A stretch of 64,000 nucleotides of DNA from contig JAVDOI010000008.1 of NCBI GenBank assembly GCA_032191485.1, positions 20,957,165 through 21,021,164 of the forward strand. The letters are read 5' to 3'. The stretch's first letter is position 1, and each line of letters begins with the position of its first letter. The position numbers and the translations under genes are program-made. A model generated the notes under the pieces. The model made no database searches, had not been told where the DNA came from, and saw only the letters and a program-made list of their open reading frames with translations. The stretch comes from Leptoclinus maculatus. Taxonomy: Eukaryota; Chordata; Actinopteri; Perciformes; Stichaeidae. This document shows, piece by piece, positions 43,214 through 55,000 of this stretch.

Positions 43214-43994
43214 TAATACTTTTACATATTTCCGAAGTGGTTCGGATTCCAACCTCATCACTCTTTTTGACAGACTACTTCCAACTCTGTGTCTTTCACA
43301 CACATTCAGTTACATCCAGCTGCACATTTCCCTCGTCTGACACTCATACATCTCGTACATCATTATTACTCAGTATACATTTGTTAAATCATTTTACATT
43401 GTTACATTACACACACTGCCCTTATTATGATTATTGGCTATTGATTATATGCTTTTGTGTCCCTTTTACCTCATCTTCATACTGAGCATGTATTCCCTGC
43501 ACAAGGCAGCTTTCCTGGGATCTCAACTCTCCTTGACTTTCTTGACTTATTTGTCCCTCTCAAATAAACGGGAAATTAAACTTGTTAGTCTGCAGCCTTG
43601 CTGTCAGTTACAGTTCTTCAGAATGGGACAGAATCAGAATCGGCAGGTCAGATCGGAAATTGTAATCGCCGCTTCTTTAACGGTCGTTTGTGTCCTTCAC
43701 AGTGACCGCACCAACCCCAGCCTTCATGAGATGGGGCACTTCATTATCCCCACCAACGCTGACCCCCCCAAGCTGCAGGTCTTCCTCCAGAGCCACGCCC
43801 CCGAGGCCCGACAGCGCACCCAACGCAAAAACCAGTGAGTCAAACCCTCGAATAAATACAGTTGTTAAAAGTAGATTCTTTTCACTGAGACTGAACTTCA
43901 ACAAATTAAATGAAAATGAGAAGAGTGTCTGATCATCCATAGTACACCTCCTCTTAATGATACATCATCAGCTTTGTAATTGACTCCTACATCG

Positions 43995-44046
<52 letters not shown>

Positions 44047-44274
44047 AGGCTGCAGGCAGAGGAGGAGGCTGTGGTGAAGCTGTGTCTCCAGAATCTGTCT
44101 CTGAGGAGTCTGTCCAAGGACCCCAGTGTGAGCTCCAGCCAGATGATCCTGTGCTGCAGGAGGCTGGTGGAGCAGCGCTCCCCCCTCATGCAGGGCCTCC
44201 ACATCTGTGTTTCTCACTTCTACTCAGTCATGCAGGACGGGGACCTGTGTGTCCCCTGGGACTGGAAGAGCTGA
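37580..44274 (+). CDS. tcaim: T-cell activation inhibitor, mitochondrial
   Basis: Vertebrate mitochondrial protein (human C3orf23/TCAIM) associated with restraint of T-cell activation; its biochemical activity is not well defined. Coding exons: 37580-37614, 38569-38701, 38960-39110, 39195-39450, 40404-40526, 40854-40951, 41225-41316, 41410-41642, 43703-43834, 44049-44274 (TGA). The product is 492 aa (human 496). Recognisable blocks are RALSGADAVNALRPFYFAVHPDFFGQYP (residues 27-54), IKWDKSYYTFTGFRDPEEEL, GHIMLGTMDVHHQWTKLFEQLPSY and the C-terminal CISHFYSVMQDGDLC.PWDWKS. The HPD tripeptide at residues 45-47 sits where a DnaJ-type J domain would carry it. The start MSVNSLLRYTIRLKRKHV is basic and hydroxyl-containing, as expected of a mitochondrial presequence. 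Exon 8 reads past its donor to a stop 17 bp later, so intron 8 must be removed for the full product. Three uORFs precede the start. Confidence 0.95.
38751..38831. mobile_element. 81-bp element with perfect 14-bp inverted ends
   Basis: GATCCGATCACAAG at the left and CTTGTGATCGGATC at the right bound a short interior with CCAATGCCAGGTGTG. It is repeated in part just downstream (TTAATGCCACGTGTGAACAGG). It looks like a mini-MITE in tcaim intron 2. Confidence 0.55.
39451..40403. other. tcaim intron 4
   Basis: A 953-bp intron. CTTCCAGTCTTCATGCTAAGCTAGGCTAA near 39590 resembles 51962-51991 in cnot10 intron 11 and marks another dispersed repeat. Nothing else recognised. Confidence 0.5.
41202..41222 (+). 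repeat. 21-nt C run forming the tcaim exon 7 polypyrimidine tract
   Basis: Twenty-one C residues are followed directly by AG at 41223-41224 and exon 7 at 41225 (GA CAC ACT GTT). The acceptor tract is therefore a mononucleotide repeat. Confidence 0.9.
41643..43702. other. tcaim intron 8, 2.06 kb
   Basis: Includes a GATGCACCGATTGATCGGC repeat-like start (about 41708) with internal inverted CGGCCG pieces. An AACTTGAATGTTTTCACAGCAACATAAATAG stretch (about 41912) is similar to 32709-32761 in gpd1l intron 7. A CA-rich part (43100-43210) follows. A region ending CAAATAAACGGGAAATTAAACTTG near 43581 might be LTR-like, but I could not confirm ends. Confidence 0.4.
43996..44044 (+). repeat. TG repeat at the tcaim exon 10 acceptor
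   Basis: (TG)24 followed by CCAG and exon 10 at 44049. It replaces the polypyrimidine tract of the last intron. Confidence 0.93.
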
Positions 44275-44521
44275 GCTGGAGGGACACGGTCAGTCCAGCT
44301 GTTGGAAAGAATGTTTTTTCTTTTTAGCAATTTAATGTTGTTCAGACAACTTTTAACAGGATGTTATTTTAGATGTCAGGTGGTCACCCCAGATTGCATA
44401 TCTGTTCGTTCTCAAGGGAAATCTCATGTTCAGTGGGTAACTCAAGCTGACAGTCAAGAAGCACTTCATCCACTTTATTACCAGAGAAGCCAAATAGGAG
44501 AATTTGATTGACAGCTAAGGT

Positions 44522-44768
44522 CAGTGGTTCCCAACCCAGGGGGTGAGGACCCTTCAGGGGACGCAAAATGATTGACAAGAGAGAAAGAAGAAGAAAAGAA
44601 ATCCATGCTTTTCTACTAAAATACAGAAATATTTGACATCTTCAGGAATCAAAATGAAAAGTCTGAGAACCAAATATTGTTTGGTTGAATTGTGAAGTGT
44701 GTGTGTGTGTGTGTGTGTGTGTGGGGGGGGGGGGGGGTTCTTTAATCCAAAAAGGTTGGGTAACACTG
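44522..44768. mobile_element. Small hAT-like MITE after the tcaim stop codon
   Basis: It begins CAGTGGTTCCCAACCC and ends GGTTGGGTAACACTG, inverted repeats with a few differences. The flanks GCTAAGGT and GCAGAGGT agree at 6 of 8 positions, a decayed duplication. A (GT)n run followed by 14 G residues lies inside (about 44697-44738). It starts 248 bp after the tcaim stop, so it probably lies within the 3' UTR. Confidence 0.65.
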
Positions 44769-45879
44769 GCAGAGGTGCAATATCACTGAAGCTTTTTTTA
44801 AGACCACGGTTGAGGCCTTAACATGCACGGTTTGACAAAGTGAGTGTTTTTCTGTTGTTGTGTGGAGTGCACCAGTAAATAATGAGACAATGGACAATGG
44901 TTCTATAAGTGGGTTGGAACTCACGCTGGTTGACGGACCCACTTGAGCAGGTGAGCGAAGCTGAGTGAAAGTAAACAATCCCGAAATTCACGACACGTTT
45001 TTAATCTAACGAAATATTCTGCTTCAAATCTGCATTTCACTGCGGCCCCAAAACACCTCCCTGCACACAAAGACGAGTTATTAGAGAAAGTGGATTTAAT
45101 CAGAAAAGACTTTGAAAACGAGGATTTTATTCAAGGGTTTCTCTTTTTTTGGGGGGGGGGGAGAGATGGACATTCAATCCTCAATAGAAACTTCAAATGT
45201 AAAAAGAAAAAAGGAAAGACTTGATTTGATCGAAGTGGACTCAGACCACGTTTAGTTCTCCTGGAGGAAGGCGGGCTGAAGAGCCCGCTGTCGTAGCTGG
45301 GACACAATGAACTGTAAATATGCAAAATAACGGCACGCCTCCACGCCGTCTGTCCCGAAAGACATTCATGGGGTTGCACTCGCCAGTTCACGTGAGAAAG
45401 TGATCAAAGTATTAGTGCGACGAATGAAAAAAACAACAACTTGTGAGAGGAGTTCACACCTGAGCAATCACGCCGTGAGGTGCGTGTATGTTGTCAGAGT
45501 TTCTGTTTCAGAAAGTACAGACGTTTGAGTTCTGACACTGATGCCCGTAAATAATCAATATTGCTACTGTTGTAGTATGAAATGCTGATTTAAATCCGAA
45601 AGTCCAACTGTATTTATATAGATGTGAATGTAACTGTAATCTATGTGATCATAAAACAGAACTGCGGGAGGACTCGTTGCTTAGCCAGACAATCCAGGAA
45701 CATTAACAAAGACCTTCTACAGTGTTGTGTTGTTACGTTGTGCGTATAGAGGGGAAAGGACTAACTGTGTGATCCAGCATGTGGACTAAGATGTGCGATG
45801 GTGGGACGCTTCACCGGATGGAGATGTTTTGGACATTTCAGATGCTGCTGTGCAGTTTTGAGTCCTGAGTTCTCGTACA

Positions 45880-45926
45880 CACTGTACACACACACTGTAC
45901 ACACTGTACACACTGTACACACTGGG
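45880..45926. repeat. CACTGTACA short tandem repeat
   Basis: Four to five copies of a 9-bp CACACTGTA unit, within the likely tcaim 3' UTR. Confidence 0.7.
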
Positions 45927-45983
45927 AGGCGGGTTTGGACTTTGTAAAGGTACCACAGCTGTGAAACAACAATGTTCCTCTCA

Positions 45984-45989
45984 AATAAA
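45984..45989 (+). terminator. Candidate tcaim polyadenylation signal
   Basis: AATAAA followed within 20-35 nt by TGTTTATTGTGAC. It would give a 3' UTR of about 1.7 kb and leave about 1.3 kb to the convergent cnot10 stop codon. Earlier sites are possible. Confidence 0.4.
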
Positions 45990-47271
45990 TGTGCTCACAT
46001 CAGACTTGACTGTTTATTGTGACACCTATTTTTTCAAAGTCATTGTATAGTATGTCGAAAAAAGCCATAGTATAAAAGTCGTAATGTAGTATATCGCAAG
46101 AATGAAAATAGAGTATAGAATGCCATGAAAAGTCATAGTATACGTAGTATATCGAATAAAGTTAAACGTAAATAATCCATATAATACTATGTAGCAGAAA
46201 AGGATCTAGTGGAGTCTGCTATAAAAAGTCATCAAAAACCTAAAGTAAATAATACAAATCTTATAGTGTAGTTTGAGGAAAAGTGGTTTGATGTTTGTTT
46301 TGTTCCTGATCGCCAGAAGAACACATTTTGTTCACTATTCTGTTATGTGGGATTTTAATACATATCTTTTTTTTTTTTTATCCTTCCATTTTGTATTCAT
46401 GATATAACCATGTTGACATTGATGTGACATCACTGTAGCGTAATATTCTAATATAATATTTTTTGTCCCAAAAAAGAGACGTGAATAACATGATCGTGCA
46501 TTAGTGTGTGGAGACTTGAGGTTATACATTCATTACAACAGAAATAGGAAAAATGTCTCAGAGGGTTTTGTAAAGAAAATGACAGAATAACTTAAAAACT
46601 AAAAAGATGTTATCAGTGGTAACAGTATCTGATAAGGTGGAGCTTGGAGTGTCTGGTTTAAACACAAGATGAGGAACATTTGACTGCTTGTCAGGCTCCT
46701 GCCTCCACCTGTGACCTGCCTGAGATCCTCAGTGATGGTTCTAGAGTCCGGACGCTGAAGGTTTTGCTGCTCGGGACCTCAGCTTTGGAACTCCAGCATC
46801 CTGTTAAAAAACGCACTAATCTTATGACTTTTCCTTAACGCTTAGTATTACTTTTAACTTGAAATTATTTCATCTCATTTTATATTTTGTCTGTGATTTT
46901 ATTTACTTTTCTTAGTTTTATATTATAAAACCACTTAAATGAGTTCTTAACGCTGCTCTATAAATAGTTATATAAGAAGCTCGGTACTTACTTCATTGTG
47001 TTAAATGTCCTCAGTACATTTACACTAAGTCCACAGGCTGCCTAGCAAACAACTAAAGAAAGAGTCACACATGGCATACAGTAAATAAAATGTATTTCAT
47101 TGTTCAGACAACACACGGATTCCTCATTCAAATGGAAATAAACAGTCAGCTGGTCTCAGTCCACGTTACCGCTGCAGCTGAATTTACTCTCATCGGTCAG
47201 CAGCCACACCAGCATTTCAAACGGCTCCTGATGCTGAGGGGAAGCAGCTTTATAAATACCAAGGCTCGTCA

Positions 47272-47339
47272 GGGGGGGGGGGGGGGGGTGAGTGTGTTGT
47301 GTGTGGAGTGGAGTGGAGTGGAGGGGGGGGGGGGGGGGG
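47272..47339. repeat. Two 17-nt G runs in the cnot10 3' UTR
   Basis: G17 at 47272-47288 and G17 at 47323-47339, separated by GTGGAGTGGAGTGGAG. In the mRNA these are C runs, 24 and 75 nt after the stop codon. Confidence 0.85.
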
Positions 47340-47362
47340 TAGTCAGAGGTGGCTCTGGAGGC

Positions 47363-48969
47363 TCATTTGCGCTGAACTTGTGTGAAGGGAGAGGGCAGCT
47401 GGATGGGCTGGACGGACTGGAAGGGCGGGACGGGTTTCTTGCGGGACTCTGGGGAGACCCTCTGGACCGCCGTGGGCAGCAGCTGGTTCCGTTTGATGAT
47501 CTGCAGGGCCAGCTGGGTGTTGCCTGAGGACGCACGACACAGATACGGGGTTTAGCTCCCGATTCCTCACATACTAAACAAAGGAAATACTGGTAATAAC
47601 CAACGTCAGCACGACCAGCCGAAGTGTTTGGAGAGCCGACAGCTCGGAGCAGTTTGAAATCTGTGATAGCCATGTCGTTATGATGCCGGACCTTCGGCCC
47701 AAAGCGGTGCTTTACTTCACCTCATTAAAGAAGACAAGTTCCTCAGAAGTAGAACTTTACAAAATGAGGGTTTAAATAAAAAGCTATCGGAGTCAAAGAA
47801 CGAGGAAACAACTTCCTGTCCACGAGAACAGTCCAGACAATGTGTTTATGCTCCATATGCAGCTGCAATAACTTGTTATTATTCTTTCATTAACTTTGAA
47901 TCTTTTTATTTTTGTTGTCCTTCAATGTTTTCTCGAGTGTTTTAATGTGTAATTACTACAATATCTAAAAGACCGTCAGACAGCGTGCACACAGTAGTAA
48001 TGTAAAAGCAGCAGCATTCATTCATGCTCTCACGATGATGTATTTTTATACTCTTTACTATGAAAGGAAACTCCTCAACAACTTAAAATGAGCTCTAAGG
48101 ACGCCGCGTCAGCAGCCGCGCTTCCATTCAATTGTCAAGCCAGTTTAAAATGCAGCAAAAAAGAAATGCGAGTCAAGTACGTTCCATCAACTAGTGCGGA
48201 GCCAATGAATTCAGCCAAAGCGTAGGTTGGTCAGACGATGGCGCTAAAGGCTCTAATCTAGCATTAAACAGAGAAGAAGAAGTAGAGGTTGTGAACTAGA
48301 CACATCTAACCGTCTACGAAAGAAACATGGAGGTCTTCAGGAATTTGTTTCAGTTGGGCAAGTTTGCATTGTTCTCTCATACCGGCTAGTGTTTGGTGTT
48401 GTATAGAGAAACAAATGTTCACGAAGACGGCGACAGCAGAAACAGCTGATGTGAGTTGAATGTTCGCACCGGCAGAATTTATTCAGCAAAACAAAACATC
48501 ACGCGAGCGTAAAAACGTTTTTGCGATTGAGGACGTGTCATCGTGCTGTTGCTTTTCCACACAGCTCGTCTAATGAGAAACCTCTAAATGTCGCGTGACG
48601 ATGCGTGAACGAGGTCTGACCGTTCTGTAGCTCTAAGTAGACTCCCAGCAGGATGGCTTCAGGGGGGATCTCCTTGGTGTTCACCATAGACGCAGCCTGA
48701 GGAAGACAACACAAATACTGACTGACTTCACTGTGACGTGGTGTAGTCGAACTGCGTTTTCAAAAGAAGGTCAAGAAAAGATGTTTAAGAGAAGCTTTGT
48801 GTTTGATGGACTTGAATGGGACCTGCTGTAGTCATGGTTACCTGTTGCAGACACTTGCGGGCCTTCTCGTACTCGCTCCTCAGACAGTAGGCGCTGCCCA
48901 GGTTGAAGAGCATCATGGCCCGAGCTGCTGTCACACTGCTGGGGTAACACAGGGGAGTCTGCTTCCCTG

Positions 48970-49021
<52 letters not shown>

Positions 49022-52000
49022 CTGTTATAGTAGTGTCCTTGATACCTATACTTGTGTAGTGCTGTACCGTGTAATGTGGTGTAATGTGGTGTAATGTGGT
49101 GTAATGTGGTGTAATGTGGTATAATGTGGTATAATGTGGTGTTTGATGGCGTTTTGCCTTTCAAAAAACACTTTTTCTTAAACTTTCCGCACGCAAATGG
49201 AGGCACTGACTAGTTATTTATTAAAGAAAGTTGATTTAGTAAAAAATAAAACATTTGATCTGATGATTCACTTTATTCAAAATCAGGATTTAGTTCTAGG
49301 ACTTTAAGGGTGTTGACGTCATAAAATATGACAACAGACATAAAGCTTCAAATGCAAAAAGTAAAATAAAAAAGGCATCAGAGCAGAGCTCTCAATCAAC
49401 GTCACAATCATCACGGAGCGGTCACCAAACGAATGTGGACCGAATAAATAAAACACCAAAAGTGATTTGTTTACTTGTATTCATACATTTATTATTAATT
49501 CAAAATCTATTTTAAAAAGTCAATTTATTGGTTTGTTATTCATGATTTGCATCTTTGATTAGATTGTGACAATGCAGCTCAGTTAAATTACAATATTTGT
49601 GTTATGTGTAAAAAGTAGCGTTTGGGGCCATGAAGCTAGAACCGGCCCTGCTGGCAGGATATTAATATTACCTAACTTTAACATCCATTATCATTGTTTA
49701 AATATCCTATAGATGAGAGTTTAAATGGTGAATAAAGGTTTAAACAAGGTGGACTCACAGGACTCGACAGACTCGTCTCCTTTGTCGGACACTGTTGACA
49801 AAAACAAACCCGAGCGTTAAAGAAAAAAAAAGGAGAAAGTCTTACATTTCGTTACGTGATGTGCAACACAAACAGACCTTGGTCTTGCTCGCTGGTCAAC
49901 ACCCCCATTGACACGTCGCTGACGTTCTCCGGGTTGAGGTGAGCGATGGCGTCAGAGATCCTGTCCAATGAGATGAGGGCTTCAGCAGCATAGAGGTGAC
50001 CCAGGAACCTGAACAAACCAGACAGCCGGGTGATTCAAAGTGGAGCGGGACACAGAGCCAGGTGAACCGACAGCACGGCATGGCTTTGAGAAACGGACCC
50101 AGCACTTACTTGAGGGATCCCGACACCTTGGTTTGATGGAGCAGTTTCTCAGCGTGGTTTAGAGCCATCAGGTTGTCTCCCAGCGCCAACGCCACGTAGG
50201 CACTACACGCCAGGATGGAGCACCTACGCATTCAAACAGTTAACCGATCACTGTACGGCCCTCTGGGTTCTACGGGTTACTCAATGCTCCCGGGTTACGT
50301 CGAGAAGAGAAAATGAGAAGCGTCATTACCTGAGGTTTTCTACTTCCTGTTTTCTGAGAGGAGACGATGGAGCAGCAGACAGGAACTTATCAGCCTCCTG
50401 ACCTTTCCCACTGCAAGACATCACAACATCATCTCTACTGAGCCACGATCAGACCCTCTGTACAGTACGGCCGGTATCTCAAGGGATCATTAACAGCTGA
50501 TCAGATGGTACAAAGTTAATATCATAATCTTATCGTTATGCCCATTAATTGAGTTCATTGTTGTTTTTTCATGTGCCTGCTCAGTAATATGCTATGTATA
50601 CTACCGTAAATTCCGGCATATAAGCCGCTACTTTTTTTCACAAGCTTTGAGACTGCGGCTTTTACAACGATGCGGCTAATTGATGGCTAATTGAGAAGAC
50701 GCGAACATCCTGGTGTCGGGCACGCAAGAGGAGGATCACGGGGCAACCCCTGTAGAGGATGACGACTCCGAGACCCTGCGCGCATCAGACGCGGCCGCGG
50801 AGACGAGCGTGTCGCCCGCTCTCCCCGGGGAGAGCCCGCTCGCGTTCGGGGAGAGCCCCCTCGCGTTCGGGGAGAGCCCGCTCGCGTTCGGGGAGAGCCC
50901 GCTCGCGTTCGGGGAGAGCCCCCTCGCGTTCGGGGAGAGCCCCCTCGCGTTCGGGGAGAGCCCGCTCGCGTTCGGGGAGAGCCCGCTCGCGTTCGGGGAG
51001 AGCCCCCTCGCGTTCGGGGAGAGCCCCCTCGCGTTCGGGGAGAGCCCGCTCGCGTTCGGGGAGAGCCCGCTCGCGTTCGGGGAGAGCCCGCTCGTGTTCT
51101 CAAAATGAGTAAAATACAGTGTATTACTCTTCTACGCTCGACTTGGGCCCAACATTCAGTAAAGTTTATCAGAGGCTGCTGCCCAGCAACATGGCAGCTC
51201 CCCAAAAGTGAAGCCAAAACATCTGGATCGCCCCCTGGTGGCAGGCTGTTAGTTTAACTCTTGATTTGATACGCAGCAGAGCTCACATTTCTTTATGTCC
51301 ATCTAAATGGTGGAAAGCCCAAATTGTGATTGCAATTAATATTTGATTAGGTGTTGAGCCTCGACCCACAGGAAGTCAGAAAGGTTATAGATTATCGATA
51401 CATCATTATATCCGCTGCTCGCCAACTCTTTTTCCTGAAGCACGGCAACCCAGAGGAAACAATGAACAGGGACTAACACAGCATCTGTTACAACAATGAG
51501 CAATATGAAAACGTGACCAACATAAGATTCTGTTTGTTTATAAACAGAGATAGCGTGTGTCTCTGACCTGCAGGCGTCGCTGTTCTCGCTGCCGCTCTCG
51601 GTGCTCCCCGACTGACTGGAGGTCTTGGAGCCGTTCTCTGTCTTGGTGTCCTGCTGCTGGTGCTCAGGGAGGAGCAGCAGAGCGTTCCTCAGGCAGATGG
51701 CTGCAAACTCCATACTGGCTACTGGGATCGCTGCCGATTGGCCCTCACTGTGCAAACACACACACATTCAGCTTGGGCTTAACTCTAACCCATTAACTAT
51801 GATGCTAGAGCTGGACGTCAATTAGCCTAGCCTAGCCTAGCATAAAGACTGGAAGGAAGGGGCAACAGCTCCTGTAATCTGGAAATCCTGTAAAAGATTG
51901 TCATAAAAAAGTACCGTAGGTGTTTTGATCTTGAGCCAGATTACAGCAGCCGTTTCCTCTTGCTTCCAGTCTTTATGCTAAGCTAGGCTAATTGACACCC

Positions 52001-55000
52001 AGCTCCATCCTCATAGTTAATGCACAGACTTGACATTGATATTGATCTTCTCACTGTTGGCAAGAAAGAAAATGCTGAAGTAATCCTTTAAAAAGGAGAA
52101 AACCAAGATTAACAGCAGCCTTTACATTAGTTACAGCGTCAACAACTAATCATGCAGCACCGATGCCCTCTGCTGGACAAAGAACGTAAACGTCCAAATC
52201 AGTCATTTCACTTGTGTACTTCAGGACGAAGGACGGACTAGTTGAAACTGACCTGTAGATAGTATTCTGGGTGGACTGGGATGCCAGCACGATCTTGCGA
52301 TGGTAGCCCTGCCCGACAATAGACTGAACTATTCCTTTTTTACACGGTAGACCTTTGCTCTCCTGCTCCGACCCCTGGAAACAAACACAGACCATGAAAT
52401 GACTTCATGTGGTTCTGTTCACCCGTATACAGCTGGACTGGAAAGGATCACGAGTTAAAAAGGTCATTTGGAAATTAAATGAATTCACATTGCAGCTGCT
52501 GCAACTGAATAAAACGGAATAATTACTGTGGCAAAACCATTATTATCTGATATTATACTGCCAATGTAAGGGACATAACGTGTCTTTTTGGTTCTTTGAT
52601 ACACAAAACAAGTTTTCAAATACCAGATATTAACAGAAAATGTAAAAAATATGCAAAGTAACAACAAGTAATTGTTAAAATAAACTAGAGCTACCGAAAA
52701 GACACTGCAACATGGAAACAAAGCTAAACTGAATCAGGATCAAGTCATACCCCTTTGTTAGCAGAGATGCAGCACTCGGCCAGTCGCAGCCACAGTCTGG
52801 GGTTGGAGTGGTACACCTGCACGGCCTCCATCAGACACTCGAACGCTGCCAGAGGCCTGCCGATGTGCAGCAGCTGAATACCACAGTTATACAGCAGCTC
52901 GTAGCGCTTGTTGGCTAGTAGAGCACACATGGGGATGCCGGTGAACTTCTTAGCTGGAGAACCAAAGCAACGACACAGGAAAAAGGGACTTGTTACATGT
53001 ATGAATATATAATATAATATATATTTCTGTTATTTCAAACATTGCTGTATGAAGTACGATGTTCCTTTGGGATGACAGGCTGTAGTCAGTTTGGTGACCA
53101 GATAGAACATCATTTTATTTAGCCAGATTTTGAAGACATTACCCCCCCAAAACAACCATCTGGAATCCATTGTTAAATGGACGGCTGTGACTCACATTGC
53201 CCGCTGCTGCCGTCTCCCAGCTGTGCGCAGGTGTGGTCGTTCTCTTGCAGCGCCTTCTTGAAGTAGAAAATGCCGAGGTTGTGTTTCCCCATCGCAAAGT
53301 GAATGCAGCCCAGGTTGTTCCAGAACATACACCGAACGCATTCGCCTGAATGAGACCAGTCGGAACACAAGCACACACTTTAGAAAAATCATCAAACGCG
53401 GTTACATCTCTGGTAAAGGTAAACGTTTTGAAGCAGCATTCAGCCAACAAGGACACATCAACAGTCGGTCCTAAAGTCAAACCAAAACTAGCTGTGTGGC
53501 TTATCAGAGACAGTCGTCAGTCTTGAGAGTAACAGTGGTTTGTCACCCGTCTTGATGGGTCCGGGATGCTCTGCGATGTTGGAGCTGTTCAACAGCTTCA
53601 CTGCTTTCCGGTAGTTTCCTCTCAGGTACTCGAAATTGCTCTTGAGGAAGAGCGAGGGCGCGGACTGAGGGAGGAGACGGGAAACACGGGTCAGAGAGAG
53701 ACGGACACACTTTTACCATTAATGCTCCTCAGAGAAACATCGGCCTCCAGTCAATGCAGGAGTTGTGTTGGACGAGTGACGTGGAGGTTCACCCTTACAC
53801 CGAGTTCAGCGTCACTACGGCTGAAGAGCGCCTGCGCTCTCCATTGACAGGCAGCTTTACAAAGCATCGCTTCACTGGGCTATTCTTGTGTTCATTCCTA
53901 TGTGGTCTAAATAAAACGGTGACTGAGTCGACGTGTTATTTGCCACTGAAGAGGGAGGGACTAGGGCCATGTGAAATCCATTTTCTGAATCCTGTGTTTT
54001 AAGATCTCAGCACATTGTGTCGAATCATGTGGATCGATGTATGAAACTTCAACAAATCAATAAGAAAATGTTCACAATGTATTGAATATCAATGAATTTG
54101 ATGTATTACAACATTCTCCTGACTCAAAGTAGTCCGCAGCTCCTTTAAAAGTAGACTAGGCGCATATTATTTATGCCCCCCCCCCCCCCACCAATGTGAT
54201 GACGCGGCACCAACACCGAGACTCACGTTCCCCGCTGTGTTCATCACCGATTTGATCTCCCTCTTGCAGGCCTTGGAGGATTTCATCTGAATGTAGGCTC
54301 TCACTTTGTACTGTAAAGGAAACGAGAGTCCGTCACAGTCAGACGGTGAAGTGTGAAACAGAACCGTGGATGTTTGAGTCTCGGAGCTCTTGCCTGGTGC
54401 ATCTTTGACTTGGCTGCCTCGATCATGGCTGTGAACTCCGCCCTCTGGTTTGCTCCGTCTTTGTTTGAACTGTTGCTCTGGAATCAAGCGCAGCACGCAA
54501 ACAGTAAACGGCAGGCGTTTCACACCTGCTTGATTCGACTAATTATTCAGTGGCCTCACACACAACTTCATTACCAAACGGAATTCTTCCCAGCTGGAGC
54601 CATTCAAGTAGCACAGCTCTGATATTTAGTTTGTTAATGATGATCAACGAGGTAAAATCACCGTTTCTGTTAATGGAGTCTTGTGACTTTGAGGAGAGCA
54701 TGGTAACTGTAGGTTTTTTAAGTTAATAAATTATAATTATTGTCCAAATACCAAACCTTTCCCACTAAAGATAAAAGCCAGATGTTAGTGGGAGTCAGTG
54801 ATTGTTTTTTGTCCAGCGGGAAAGAGGCTATACAAAGAACTTTATTTTTTTGAATGAATAATAATGTATAGCAATGATTGGTAATGTTCTTTTCATAACG
54901 TAGTGGCGTACCTCTCCCTTGCCGTTCTTGTTGCTTCCTTGTGTGGAGAGTTTGTCCAGCACGGCCAGCAGATGGAGGGCCTTCTCTGGCTGGAAGGTGA

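Larger units (their letters stand above)
44275..47362. other. tcaim-cnot10 convergent 3' region
   Basis: tcaim 3' UTR with the hAT-like MITE, the CACTGTACA repeat, then 46030-46200 with recurring ATAGTATA/GTCATAGTATA modules, and the cnot10 3' UTR with two G runs. No further gene recognised. Confidence 0.6.
50411..51567. other. cnot10 intron 12, 1.16 kb
   Basis: Contains the 21-bp minisatellite, its putative transposon end and a CTCF-like motif at 51228-51245. Confidence 0.65.

Noticed and set aside
47090..47673. Frames of 134-145 codons around the cnot10 last exon
   Set aside because: Shadows created by the poly-G runs and antisense of the last cnot10 exon.
50687..51217. Minus-strand and second plus-strand frames across the 21-bp minisatellite (TRAGSPR, RSGRARS repeats)
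   Set aside because: A 21-bp unit is divisible by three, so any stop-free frame persists; these are shadows.
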